This document shows, piece after piece, positions 18,698-27,723 of a stretch of DNA of 64,000 nt (position 1 is the stretch's first letter; every line of letters starts with the position of its first letter). The stretch spans positions 1,054,001 to 1,118,000 of the forward strand of contig NZ_JAJEJR010000002.1 in the NCBI RefSeq assembly GCF_021390595.1. Direction: 5' to 3'. The position numbers and the translations under genes were made by a program. The DNA comes from Paraburkholderia sp. HP33-1. GTDB taxonomy: Bacteria > Pseudomonadota > Gammaproteobacteria > Burkholderiales > Burkholderiaceae. The notes under the pieces are model-generated. The model saw only the letters and a program-made list of their open reading frames with translations. It made no database searches and was not told where the DNA came from.

Positions 18698-19153
18698 ATG
18701 TGGAAGCGAATTACGGTTGGCGCGATTGTGGCGGCGATGATTGCGGGTTCGATAGCACCCGCGTTCGCAACTGGGCTCCATGACGCCGCGGGCGGCGCGC
18801 TGGGTGGTGTCGCCGGTGCCGCGCTCGGTAGTGTGGTTGGTGGCGGCGCTGGAGAGGTGGTGGGCGGTGCGGTTGGTGGCGGACTGGGCGCGGCGGCCAC
18901 GTCGGGCCATCATGACCGCACCGGCGCAATCGTCGGTGGTGCTGTCGGCGGCGGTGCCGGCGCAGCCTTGGGCCATTCGGTCGGCGGCCCGGCAGGCGGC
19001 CTCGTCGGTGCCGCGCTCGGCGGTGGTGCCGGGGCGGTGCTAGGTGGTGATCTGTCGCACGACTCGCATCACGATCGTCACCACGATGGTGGTCATCATC
19101 CGATGCCTCCACATGAGCATCACCCAATGCCACCGCACGAATATCGTTACTGA
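18698..19153 (+). CDS. Exported glycine-zipper protein with His-rich tail
   Basis: 151 residues with AAAAGGAG before the ATG at 18698. A signal peptide (about 1-25, ending PAFATG) is followed by about 90 residues of glycine-zipper repeats (GGALGGVAGAALGSVVGG and later copies). The tail is His/Asp-rich, with the octapeptide HHPMPPHE in tandem twice near the end. The tail may bind metal. After the TGA the same frame stays open for 27 His/Gly-rich codons, which may be the relic of a longer ancestor. The gene sits between rpoN and the displaced rpoN end. Confidence 0.75.
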   Translation: MWKRITVGAIVAAMIAGSIAPAFATGLHDAAGGALGGVAGAALGSVVGGGAGEVVGGAVGGGLGAAATSGHHDRTGAIVGGAVGGGAGAALGHSVGGPAGGLVGAALGGGAGAVLGGDLSHDSHHDRHHDGGHHPMPPHEHHPMPPHEYRY

Positions 19154-19239
19154 ACGCGCGAAGCAATCATCGGCGGCCATCGCAAGCACATCGAACACGG
19201 CGGGTTCTTCTTCGGTCATGGTCGGGTGCATCTGTGAAC

Positions 19240-19287
19240 CGGCATCTGATGAAGGTGCAGCCGGTGGAACTGCGCCGACAGTTTTAA
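19240..19287 (+). pseudogene. Displaced copy of the RpoN C-terminus
   Basis: The DNA at 19239-19258 is identical over 20 bp to 17971-17990 at the end of rpoN, and the similarity continues to a stop codon. The encoded end RHLMKVQPVELRRQF parallels RHLMKVPPADLRRAL of the complete gene. Similarity stops sharply at the left edge. This is the relic of a duplication or of an insertion at the rpoN 3' end. The terminator 67 bp further on looks like the original rpoN terminator. Confidence 0.7.
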
Positions 19288-19353
19288 ACGCGGCAAGGTA
19301 TTCGTGGGGGGTGGCAACCAGGCCGTCAATCAAACGGCAGCACATTGCGCACG

Positions 19354-19390
19354 GGGTCATGCGAGATTGTCCACTCGCATGACCCTTTTT
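19354..19390 (+). terminator. Strong rho-independent terminator
   Basis: GGGTCATGCGAG (19354-19365), an 8-nt loop, CTCGCATGACCC (19374-19385), then five T. It is placed just after the displaced rpoN end, so it probably terminated the ancestral rpoN transcript and now serves the glycine-zipper gene and read-through from rpoN. Confidence 0.88.
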
Positions 19391-19492
19391 CGTATCTGGA
19401 CGTTTCCTTGGCGGGCGATTACATTGGCGGGTCGAATGAAAGTCGATACCGCAACGGATCAAAACCGGATCAGCACAACCACGGTGAGCGCA

Positions 19493-20671
19493 ATGAAGTA
19501 TTCGAGTCTGGTCGAGCGTCTGCAAGGGCGGCGTACGTCGGCGTGGGAAATTCATCGGGTCGCGCAGCAGGCGGCGGCCCGCGGGGAAGACGTGATCGTG
19601 CTGAGTGTCGGCGATCCGGAGTTCGCGACGCCCGCGCCCATCGTCGAGCGCGCCATCGACGCGTTGCGCGCCGGCGATACGCACTACACGGCGATGGCCG
19701 GCCGCGAGCCTCTGCGCGCGGCGATCGCCGCGCAGCACGCGCGCACGACTGGCTGCGACGTGAGCGCCGCCAACGTGGTGCTGACCGCCGGCGCGCAGAA
19801 CGGCGTGTTTGCGGTGTCGCTGTGCCTGCTCGAAGCGGGCGACGAAGTGATCGTCCCCGAGCCGATGTACCTGACCTACGAGGCCTGCGTGCGCGCGGCG
19901 GGCGCGACGCTCGTCGCGGTGCCGGTCGATCCGGCGCGCGCGTTTCACGTCGACTGCGACGCGCTCGAAGCGGCGATCACGCCGCGCACGAAAGCGATCT
20001 TCTTCGCAACGCCGTGCAACCCGACCGGTGTCGTCATGCAGCGCACGGATCTCGAGCGCATTGCGCGGCTCGCGTGCGAGCACGACCTGTGGGTGCTGTC
20101 CGACGAGGTCTATGCGGAACTCACGTTCGAGCGCGAGCACGTGAGCATTGCGTCGCTGCCCGGCATGGCCGGGCGCACCGTCACACTCGGCAGTCTGTCC
20201 AAGTCGCATGCGATGGCGGGGTGGCGCGTCGGCTGGACCATCGGTCCCGCGACGCTGATCGAGCACATGACGCGGCTCGCGCTCGCGATGCTGTATGGCC
20301 TGCCGGGTTTCATCCAGCAGGCCGCGTTGACGGCTTTCGAGAACAGGGCGGAGATCGTCGCCGATATCCGCGAGATTTACCGGCGCCGGCGCGACGTCGT
20401 GTTCGAGCGCTTGCATCGCGTGCCGGGCTTGCGGTGCCTGTTGCCCGAAGCGGGCATGTTCATCATGGTCGGCATCAGCGGGACCGGGCTCGATACGACC
20501 GAGTTCACGTGGCAGCTGTTTCGCGCGCAAGGCGTGTCCGTGCTCGACGCCAGTGCGTTCGGGGAGACGGCGCAAGGGTTCGTGAGGTTGGGGCTGGTGG
20601 TCGGCGAGGATCGCCTGATCGAGGCGTGCGAGAGGATCGCGGTATTTGTCGAGGGGATAAGGGGGCGGTGA
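19493..20671 (+). CDS. PLP-dependent aminotransferase, class I/II
   Basis: 392 residues. The start at 19493 is chosen because longer options reach back towards the terminator. It is a fold-type I enzyme: substrate-loop VLSVGDPEFATPAP, NPTG motif (Asn176), Asp204 that pairs with the pyridine nitrogen, and PLP lysine Lys237 in SLSKSHAMAGWRVGW. The best match is the aspartate/alanine-type aminotransferase group (AspC/YfdZ-like). It is monocistronic, so the natural amino donor is not indicated. Confidence 0.85.
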   Translation: MKYSSLVERLQGRRTSAWEIHRVAQQAAARGEDVIVLSVGDPEFATPAPIVERAIDALRAGDTHYTAMAGREPLRAAIAAQHARTTGCDVSAANVVLTAGAQNGVFAVSLCLLEAGDEVIVPEPMYLTYEACVRAAGATLVAVPVDPARAFHVDCDALEAAITPRTKAIFFATPCNPTGVVMQRTDLERIARLACEHDLWVLSDEVYAELTFEREHVSIASLPGMAGRTVTLGSLSKSHAMAGWRVGWTIGPATLIEHMTRLALAMLYGLPGFIQQAALTAFENRAEIVADIREIYRRRRDVVFERLHRVPGLRCLLPEAGMFIMVGISGTGLDTTEFTWQLFRAQGVSVLDASAFGETAQGFVRLGLVVGEDRLIEACERIAVFVEGIRGR

Positions 20672-20702
20672 GACGTTGGGAGCAAAAATCCGCTCGACGC
20701 CT

Positions 20703-21500
20703 TCACGCCGCTGCGTAGCCAAGCAGTCGCGCCTGCGTTCCCGCGAGAGCGAGGAGGGTGTCGTCGCTTGCCGCCGTATCAGGAATCAGATATAGATCGC
20801 CGATATCGGTGACCGGATCGCTGAACGGCGTCGGTGAGCGGCGTTGCGAGATCAGGAAGTCGCTGATCGGTGAGGCATCCGCGAGCCCGAGAAACTGTCC
20901 GATGCTGGCGGCCGTCGCCAGCGGTTCCTCGATGACCTTCCGGTACGACACGGTGAGTGCCTGAGCCGCCGGTATCTCTTCGAAGAATGCGTTGATCTCG
21001 CCGACGTATTGCCCCCAGACGCGAATGCCGTCTTCGATCGATCCGGTCCAATGTTTGTGCACGAGCGAATTGGCCACGTGGCGGGGATCGCGATGGATAT
21101 GAATGAAGCGCGCTTGCGGCAGAAGCTCGCGTATCAAACGCAGACACGAGCCCGAACGCGGCTCACGTTCGATCGAACCAATTCGGCCCGACAGTACCGT
21201 GGGGTCCGCATACGACGGATGCTTGTCGCCCCAGATCGGCGCGCCGATCTTCAGTTCTTCCCGATAGAAGCGTTCGACCCACCCACCCAGCGTACGACGG
21301 CCGAATGCGCACAGGCGATCACGGGACGTTTCGCCGAGCAGATCGGCGCGCTGGCAACCGACTTCCAGAAAGTCCTTCAACAAGGCAAAGACGCGGCACT
21401 CGTTGGTCAGCTGGATCAGAGGGTGCGCGTTCAGCACGGAACAGAGAAAGGTTGTCCCGGACCTGGGCGAGCCAATGATGAACAGCGGGAAGGACTCCAT
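20703..21500 (-). CDS. Sulfotransferase family protein
   Basis: 265 residues. The 5'-phosphosulfate-binding loop is at residues 9-18 (IGSPRSGTTFL). The 3'-phosphate motif is visible in FIHIHRDPRHVANSLVHKHW. Such enzymes move sulfate from PAPS to carbohydrates, lipids or small molecules in the cytoplasm. It is transcribed leftward, like the ferritin-like gene 156 bp upstream. The acceptor is unknown. Confidence 0.85.
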   Translation of the reverse strand: MESFPLFIIGSPRSGTTFLCSVLNAHPLIQLTNECRVFALLKDFLEVGCQRADLLGETSRDRLCAFGRRTLGGWVERFYREELKIGAPIWGDKHPSYADPTVLSGRIGSIEREPRSGSCLRLIRELLPQARFIHIHRDPRHVANSLVHKHWTGSIEDGIRVWGQYVGEINAFFEEIPAAQALTVSYRKVIEEPLATAASIGQFLGLADASPISDFLISQRRSPTPFSDPVTDIGDLYLIPDTAASDDTLLALAGTQARLLGYAAA

Positions 21501-21656
21501 TGCGCGCTCCTTGATGTTCGCTCGCCTGGATTCCTAGCTTACGCAAGCATCATGGCGTGAACCTGACGTGGGCATGACCGCCGCGCCAGCCGCTTTCAGG
21601 GAGTACCACTTCTACCGTCAACCTGTGATTCGCAATTCTCGAAACAACGGCGCGCC

Positions 21657-22646
21657 TTACTTTTTCTTGCGCGCGAACTTCAACCCGAACCGCACGAGCC
21701 ACGGCATCGTTTCGGGCCGCAGCAAGCGCGGGTCATACCCGGCAAAACGCCGTTCGTTTTCCTGAAGACACAGCTGCATCAATTCCGGCACGCTGATATC
21801 GACATCCGTAACCGACTGCGCACCGTTTACCGTGAAGTTGTTATCGTGCTCGTGAACGTTGCCTTCGGCATCCATTGCACGCGCGAGCCCGATACGCTCC
21901 CAAATGAGAAACGCCCACACGCCCGCCACCTTGATCTCGAAGCGGATGCGCTGCCACCATGAAAGCTGCGCGCGATGCCACGCGACCCAGTTTGCGAACA
22001 GCAGGATATGGCGGCACTCTTCCTGCATCACCGGCTCGAACGTCTCGGTGAGTTCCGGCGGGAAGAGGCCCGAGCGCCGCGCCACCTCGAACAGGCCGAA
22101 CGCGAAGAAGCTGTCGATACATTCGCTATAGCCCGTCACGAGGTAAGCGCGTTCCGTGTCTTTCGGATAGACATAGGTCGGCTCGCTCGCGAGCGCGATG
22201 CCATACGCGTGCACCATTCGCGACAATACTTCCTTATGGCGATTTTCTTCCCACGCGTTCAGCGCGAGCGCGTCGCGCAAGTCCGGGTCGTCTCGCGTCG
22301 CCGCGTAGGCGGCCATGCGCAGGCGTGCCCTGCCTTCGGTTTGCACGGCGATGTCCCAGATCGGCAGCTCGACGATGCGCTTGAGCGTCGCGGCTTCGAG
22401 CGGCGGCCATGCGAGCACGGACGGGCGATACGGATTGAAGGTTTCCTGAAACATGCGGCACATTTCGCGCCGGTGCACGTCGGAGCCGGGGGGCAGCGGG
22501 CCATTGACCGCGCTCGTCCAGTGCCGCATCGCGTGGTCGGCGGCGTCGAGGGTCGGGCGGTCCGGCAGTTCCTGCGGCAGTTGCGGCGCACGAAAGCCGG
22601 GGATGAGCGAGGCGGCGTCGAATGCATCCAGTACCAGTTGGTCCAT
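21657..22646 (-). CDS. Ferritin-like di-iron protein of unknown function
   Basis: 329 residues from the ATG at 22646; starts at 22691 or 22775 are possible but their extra sequence looks non-coding. It has two helix motifs of the di-iron type, EENRH (in NAWEENRHKEVLSRMV) and EECRH (in QEECRHILLFANWVAWH), plus further acidic residues on a preceding helix. It is therefore likely a carboxylate-bridged di-iron oxidase or hydroxylase. It may share a transcript with the downstream sulfotransferase gene. The substrate is not known. Confidence 0.7.
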   Translation of the reverse strand: MDQLVLDAFDAASLIPGFRAPQLPQELPDRPTLDAADHAMRHWTSAVNGPLPPGSDVHRREMCRMFQETFNPYRPSVLAWPPLEAATLKRIVELPIWDIAVQTEGRARLRMAAYAATRDDPDLRDALALNAWEENRHKEVLSRMVHAYGIALASEPTYVYPKDTERAYLVTGYSECIDSFFAFGLFEVARRSGLFPPELTETFEPVMQEECRHILLFANWVAWHRAQLSWWQRIRFEIKVAGVWAFLIWERIGLARAMDAEGNVHEHDNNFTVNGAQSVTDVDISVPELMQLCLQENERRFAGYDPRLLRPETMPWLVRFGLKFARKKK

Positions 22647-22861
22647 TGGGTATTCTCGACTAGGCGACGAAGGCGCTGTCGATTCTGCCATGACTGTGCA
22701 CGTGTGCGCCACGTCGCGAAACAGGCGGTTTGTAATGTTGGGCGTGCGGTGACGCCGATGGTTGACGCCGCGCAAACTTGCGTCAAGAATCGAGCGCCGG
22801 GTTTGCTCTCGAACCCGCTTAGCGGGATTCCAGCGCGTTTCGACTCGTGACAGACAACTTC

Positions 22862-24592
22862 ATGATCCTTCGCTTCTCTGCTTCGTTGCGCCGCTCGCTG
22901 ACAGCGGGATTACCGGCCGCCGCGCTGACGGTAACGCTTTGCGTCGCCAGTGTTGCGCCGTTCGGTGAACGGTGTATGGCAGCCGGGCAGGTCGGTGCGG
23001 CGAGCGCCGCGCAAAGCACGGAAACGGCCGACAGCGCGGCCGCCGCCGCATCCACGCCCGTCGCGCCCGCCAGGCGGACGGCCTCGCGTGGCGACGCGCA
23101 GGCTGAATCGAACGCCCCGGACTCAGCCGATGCGGCCGGCAAGCCACGCAACGACAAAGCGTCGACGCCCGCGATCCCGGTGCCGCCTGAAGCCACGAGC
23201 GTCACCACCCATTCGCTGCGCCTGAACGGCCGCAAGCTCGACTACACGGCGAGCGCCGGCAATCTGCTTCTGCACGACAAGAGTGGCGCGGCCGACGCGA
23301 GCGTGTTCTATGTCGCGTACACGGTGCCCACCAGAACGCCAGCGACGCGTCCCATCACGTTTCTATTCAATGGCGGGCCCGGTGCCGGCAGCGTGTTCCT
23401 GATGATGGGCTCGGTCGGCCCGAAGCGTGTGCGCACCGCGAGCCCCGCAAGCACGCCGCCCGCGCCGTACACGCTCGACGACAACCCCGACAGCCTGCTC
23501 GACACCACCGACCTCGTATTTATCGACGCGGTCGGCGCGGGCCTGTCGAGACCGGTCGGCCATGGCACGGGCAAGGACTTCTGGGGCGTCGATCAGGACG
23601 TCAGCGCTTTTGCGCAATTCATCGACCGTTATCTGACGGTGAATCAGCGCTGGAATTCGCCGAAGTACCTGCTCGGCGAATCGTATGGCACCGCGCGCGC
23701 CGCGATGCTCGCTTACCGGTTGGGGCAGAACGATATCGCGCTGAACGGCGTGATCCTGCTGTCGTCGGTACTGAATTCCGCGGCATTCTCTCCGGGCCTC
23801 GATTTCAGGAGCGAAAGTTATCTGCCGAGCTTCGCGGCGATCGCGTGGTATCACGACAAGATCACGCCGAAACCCGCGAGCCTGCCGGCCTTTCTCGACG
23901 ACGCGCGCGCGTTCGCGCGCGGCCCTTATGCCCAGGCGCTCGCGCAGGGCGATGCGCTGCCCGACGATCAGCGCGACGCGATCGCCGCGCGTATGGCGTA
24001 CTTCACCGGTCTCGACGCGGGCTTCGTGAAGCGCAACCGCCTGCGTCTTTATCCGGGACGTTTTCGCAACGAGTTGTTGCGCAATGAGTCACGCAGCGTG
24101 GGCCGCTACGATGCGCGCTTCGAAGGCCTCAATCACGACGATGCAGCGGAGGATCCCGACTTCGATGCCTCGGTGAGCAGTGTGTCGAATGCGTTCAATG
24201 CGGCGCTCCATCAGCATCTGGCGGAAGATCTTCACTACACGCCAACGGACCGGTACCTTGTGTTCAGCGACGACGCGTTGAAGCAATGGGACTGGAAACA
24301 TCGCGAATGGTGGGGCGAGCGGCTCGAGCTGCCCTACGCGGGCGGCGATCTGGCCGAAGCGATGCGGCAGAATCCGCAGTTGCGGGTGCTGTCGCTGAAC
24401 GGCTACTTCGATCTCGCCACGCCGTTCTATGCGACCGAATATGCGCTTGCGCATCTCGGCCTCGATCGATCGCTGCGCGAGAACGTGCGGATCACCTACT
24501 ATCCGACCGGCCACATGGTTTATCTCGACGACGCCGCGCTGCATGCGATGAAGCGTGATCTCGTGAGCTTTTATACGGCGCAGCCGCGTTGA
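22862..24592 (+). CDS. S10-family serine carboxypeptidase-like exported protein
   Basis: 576 residues from ATG 22862 (a GTG at 22847 is also in frame). The N-terminus is a signal peptide, followed by a long Ala/Pro-rich linker (about 40-115). The alpha/beta-hydrolase domain has the S10 oxyanion signature NGGPGAGSVFLM, nucleophile Ser274 in GESYGT, the acid in NGYFDLATPF and His in TGHMVYLDD, so the triad is complete. Peptidases of this family cut C-terminal residues at acid pH; others act as acyltransferases. It is probably periplasmic and is monocistronic. Confidence 0.88.
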   Translation: MILRFSASLRRSLTAGLPAAALTVTLCVASVAPFGERCMAAGQVGAASAAQSTETADSAAAAASTPVAPARRTASRGDAQAESNAPDSADAAGKPRNDKASTPAIPVPPEATSVTTHSLRLNGRKLDYTASAGNLLLHDKSGAADASVFYVAYTVPTRTPATRPITFLFNGGPGAGSVFLMMGSVGPKRVRTASPASTPPAPYTLDDNPDSLLDTTDLVFIDAVGAGLSRPVGHGTGKDFWGVDQDVSAFAQFIDRYLTVNQRWNSPKYLLGESYGTARAAMLAYRLGQNDIALNGVILLSSVLNSAAFSPGLDFRSESYLPSFAAIAWYHDKITPKPASLPAFLDDARAFARGPYAQALAQGDALPDDQRDAIAARMAYFTGLDAGFVKRNRLRLYPGRFRNELLRNESRSVGRYDARFEGLNHDDAAEDPDFDASVSSVSNAFNAALHQHLAEDLHYTPTDRYLVFSDDALKQWDWKHREWWGERLELPYAGGDLAEAMRQNPQLRVLSLNGYFDLATPFYATEYALAHLGLDRSLRENVRITYYPTGHMVYLDDAALHAMKRDLVSFYTAQPR

Positions 24593-24685
24593 GACCGGCG
24601 AATCGGCGCATGGTGTCAACGGTATAATTTCAGGCACCGTGGAGCAGCCGCGCGCTCCTTCAACCGGCTTCATCGTTTGCTGCCT

Positions 24686-25432
24686 ATGCCATTTACCCCG
24701 ATCCCGTCCTTCGCGCGCAAGCGCATTTCCGACGTGGTGTCCGACCAGATCAAGCAACTGATCTCGGCGGGCACGTTGATGCCCGGCGACCGTCTGCCAG
24801 CCGAGCGCGATCTCGCGGCGCAGCTCGGCGTGTCGCGCCCGTCGCTGCGCGAGGCGCTGATCCGGCTGGAGGCGGACGGTTACATCGAAACCTCCGGCCG
24901 GGGTGGCTTCACGGTGGTCGACGTCACCGCGCCGATCATCTCGAAGCCGCTTGCCGAGCTGCTGCTGCAGAATCCGCGTACCAGTGCCGACATTCTGGAG
25001 TTGCGCCAGGGACTCGAAGCGATTTCGACGGTCTATGCCGCTCAGCGCGCAACCGCGGCCGATCTGAAGAAAATCCGCACGGCGTTCGAGGCATTGAAGT
25101 CCGCATCGCTGTCGCGCGACCGTGCGAATCTCGCGGAACTCGATGCCGCGTTTCATCTCGCGATCGCTGACTCCACGCACAACGTCGCGTTGGCGCATGT
25201 GATGCACGGCATTCATACGCTGATTCGCGAGGGCATGCGCCAGTATCATCGGTTGATCGATTACGACGACACGATGGAAAAGCAGTTGATGAGCCAGCAT
25301 CAGGCGATTTACGACGCCGTGATCGCACGCGATGCACCCAAGGCGCGCAAGGCCGCCGAGCGGCATCTGGCCTTCGTATGCGAGATTTACAAGGACGATG
25401 CGACGAAGCCGTCTGCCGCCGTGATTTCCTGA
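24686..25432 (+). CDS. GntR/FadR-family regulator of lactate utilisation (LldR/LutR-like)
   Basis: 248 residues; the ATG at 24686 is preferred over a TTG at 24677. The N-terminal winged helix (GDRLPAERDLAAQLGVSRPS) is followed by an FCD ligand domain with metal-binding His positions in ELDAAFHLAIADSTHN and HQAIYDAV. It lies 147 bp upstream of lutABC in the same direction. A perfect FadR-family type palindrome overlaps the lut start region, so it most likely represses lutABC until L-lactate is present. Confidence 0.87.
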   Translation: MPFTPIPSFARKRISDVVSDQIKQLISAGTLMPGDRLPAERDLAAQLGVSRPSLREALIRLEADGYIETSGRGGFTVVDVTAPIISKPLAELLLQNPRTSADILELRQGLEAISTVYAAQRATAADLKKIRTAFEALKSASLSRDRANLAELDAAFHLAIADSTHNVALAHVMHGIHTLIREGMRQYHRLIDYDDTMEKQLMSQHQAIYDAVIARDAPKARKAAERHLAFVCEIYKDDATKPSAAVIS

Positions 25433-25464
25433 TCGGCGGATTTCCGGACGGGTAGCCGCCAGAA

Positions 25465-25545
25465 TTGACACCACCGGCGGACTTTTTTATAGTCTTGGTC
25501 AGACCAACATGACCAAGCTGACCGGGCGGCGCAAATTGGTCAAAC
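25465..25545 (+). promoter_or_regulatory. lutABC promoter and GntR operator
   Basis: TTGACA at 25465-25470 and TATAGT at 25488-25493 are separated by exactly 17 bp, a near-consensus sigma-70 promoter. The perfect inverted repeat TTGGTC-A-GACCAA (25495-25507) begins one base after the -10, over the expected start point. A second half-site TTGGTCAAAC lies at 25536-25545. The geometry is that of repression by a FadR/LldR-type protein. Confidence 0.8.
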
Positions 25546-25579
25546 AAACGTCGTCCCCGCCGGTTTTCCTGAAGAGCCT

Positions 25580-26323
25580 ATGAAAGTCGCGCTGTTTATC
25601 CCGTGCTTTATCGATGCGTTCTATCCCGAGGTCGGCATCGCAACGCTCGAACTGCTCGAACGTTTCGGCATCGAGGTCGACTATCCGCCGCAGCAGACCT
25701 GCTGCGGCCAGCCGATGGCCAATAGCGGCGCGCATGCGGACGCCGCCGCCACCGAGAGGCTGTTCGCGCGCAACTTTGCGGGCTACGACTACATCGTCGG
25801 GCCGTCCGCGAGCTGCATTCATCACGTGCGTGAGCATCTGAGTGCGCTCGAGCAGACCGATGAAGTGAAGAAAGTGCGCGCGAGCGCTTACGAGCTGGTC
25901 GAGTTTCTGCACGACGTGATCGGCGCGCGCGAATTTCCGTGGGCCGAATTTCCGCATCGCGTCGGTCTGCATACCAGTTGCAGCGCTCTGCGGCATCTGA
26001 AGCAGGCGTCGGCGTCCGAAATTGCCGGCACGCCGTTTTCGAAGCCGCGCGCGTTGCTCGAAGGCGTGAAGGGCGTCGAGTTCGTGAAGCCGGCGAGACC
26101 GGACGAATGCTGCGGGTTCGGCGGCACGTTCTCGGTGACCGAAGAAGCTGTGTCGGTGCGCATGGGGCAGGACAAGGTGCGCGACCATCTGAATGCGGGC
26201 GCTGAGTACATCGTTTCGGGCGACATGTCGTGTCTGATGCACCAGCAGGGTTGCGCGGAACGCATGAAGGCCGACGCGCGCTTCATTCATATCGCGCAGG
26301 TTCTCAATGGAGCGCGCGCATGA
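25580..26323 (+). CDS. lutA: L-lactate utilisation protein LutA
   Basis: 247 residues. It has two cysteine-rich (CCG) domains, QTCCGQPMANSG and DECCGFGGTFS, plus HTSCSAL, the ligands of an iron-sulfur centre. LutA works with LutB and LutC as an alternative lactate dehydrogenase that oxidises lactate to pyruvate. Its stop overlaps the lutB start (ATGA), showing translational coupling. Confidence 0.93.
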   Translation: MKVALFIPCFIDAFYPEVGIATLELLERFGIEVDYPPQQTCCGQPMANSGAHADAAATERLFARNFAGYDYIVGPSASCIHHVREHLSALEQTDEVKKVRASAYELVEFLHDVIGAREFPWAEFPHRVGLHTSCSALRHLKQASASEIAGTPFSKPRALLEGVKGVEFVKPARPDECCGFGGTFSVTEEAVSVRMGQDKVRDHLNAGAEYIVSGDMSCLMHQQGCAERMKADARFIHIAQVLNGARA

Positions 26324-27723
26324 GTCGCAACGAGCAACGCGTCGACCACGCCAGGGCGGCGGGTTCTTTCATCGGCAAGACCGAACACGTCGCGTTTCAC
26401 GACAAGCGTCTGTGGGACCTGCGCGAGAAGCGCGATGCGCAGGCGCACGGCATTGCCGAATGGGAAATGTTGCGCGCGCTGGCGTCGGGCATCAAGGAAC
26501 ATACGCTGTCGCATCTGGCCGACTACCTGGAGCAATTCGCGGCGGCGGCCGAGGCCAACGGCGTGGTCGTGCATTGGGCCGCGACAGCGGAAGAGCACAA
26601 CGCGATCGTCCACACGCTGATGTCCGAGCGCGGCATGACGACCCTTGTGAAGAGCAAGTCGATGCTGACCGACGAATGCCGCATGCGCGACTATCTCGAA
26701 CCGCGCGGCATTACCGTGATGGAGACGGACCTCGGCGAGCGCATCCAGCAGCTTGATCACCAGGACCCGAGTCATATGGTCGTGCCGGCGGTGCACAAGC
26801 TGCGCGCGGACGTGGCCGAATTGTTCGGCCGCACCATCGGCACCGATCCGGCCAATAGCGACATTCACTATCTCGCCGAAAGTCAGCGCATGAATACGCG
26901 ACCGTATTTCGTGCGCGAGAAGACGGCCGGCATGACCGGCTGCAATTTCGCGGTGGCCGAAACCGGTACGGTCGTCGTTTGCACGAACGAGGGCAATGCG
27001 GATCTGTCGGCGAACGTGCCGCCGCTGCATATCGCGTCGATCGGAATCGAGAAACTGATTCCGAAGGTGTCGGATCTCGGCGTGTTCATCCGCATGCTGT
27101 CACGCAGCGCGTTGGGCTCGCCGATCACGCAGTACACCTCGCATTTTCGTGCGCCGAGGCCGGGTACCGAGATGCATTTCATCCTCGTCGATCATGGCCG
27201 CGTCGAGCGGCTCGCGATGGAGGACTTCTGGTACTCGCTCAAATGTATTCGCTGCGGCGCGTGCATGAATACGTGTCCGGTCTATCGACGCAGCGGCGGC
27301 CTGTCGTATGGCGGCACCTATTCGGGGCCGATCGGCGCGATCATCAATCCAACCTTCGATTTGAAACGCTATAGCGCATTGCCGTTCGCGTCGACCCTCA
27401 ATGGCAGTTGCACGAACGTGTGTCCGGTGAAGATCAATATTCACGAGCAGATCTACAAATGGCGCGCGGTGATTGCAGAGCAGCACGAAGTGCCGTTCGT
27501 CAAACAGGAGGTACTGAAGATGGCGGGGCGTTTGCTATCGAGTCCGACCTTGTATCGCGCGACGGTGTCGTCGATGGGCAGCGCGTTGCGGCGGTTGCCG
27601 AATTTCGTGCTGTATAACCCTTTGAATATCTGGGGGCGGCAGCGCGAATTGCCGGAAGCGCCGAAGATGACTTTTCATGCGTGGTACAAGAAGAATCGCG
27701 GAGGCGGCGATGACAACGCGTGA
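26320..27723 (+). CDS. lutB: L-lactate utilisation iron-sulfur protein LutB
   Basis: 467 residues from the ATG at 26320. The first part is an LUD domain (MLTDECRMRDYLEPRGITV...). The C-terminal half carries ferredoxin motifs CIRCGACMNTCP (from Cys309) and CTNVCP (from Cys364), ligands for two 4Fe-4S clusters. It is the electron-transfer subunit of LutABC. It is coupled to lutA by a 4-bp overlap and to lutC by a 14-bp overlap. Confidence 0.93.
   Translation: MSRNEQRVDHARAAGSFIGKTEHVAFHDKRLWDLREKRDAQAHGIAEWEMLRALASGIKEHTLSHLADYLEQFAAAAEANGVVVHWAATAEEHNAIVHTLMSERGMTTLVKSKSMLTDECRMRDYLEPRGITVMETDLGERIQQLDHQDPSHMVVPAVHKLRADVAELFGRTIGTDPANSDIHYLAESQRMNTRPYFVREKTAGMTGCNFAVAETGTVVVCTNEGNADLSANVPPLHIASIGIEKLIPKVSDLGVFIRMLSRSALGSPITQYTSHFRAPRPGTEMHFILVDHGRVERLAMEDFWYSLKCIRCGACMNTCPVYRRSGGLSYGGTYSGPIGAIINPTFDLKRYSALPFASTLNGSCTNVCPVKINIHEQIYKWRAVIAEQHEVPFVKQEVLKMAGRLLSSPTLYRATVSSMGSALRRLPNFVLYNPLNIWGRQRELPEAPKMTFHAWYKKNRGGGDDNA

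Larger units (their letters stand above)
19154..19492. other. 339-bp intergenic region
   Basis: It carries the displaced rpoN 3' fragment (19240-19287) and the strong terminator (19354-19390), followed by the leader of the aminotransferase gene. Nothing further was recognised. Confidence 0.5.
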
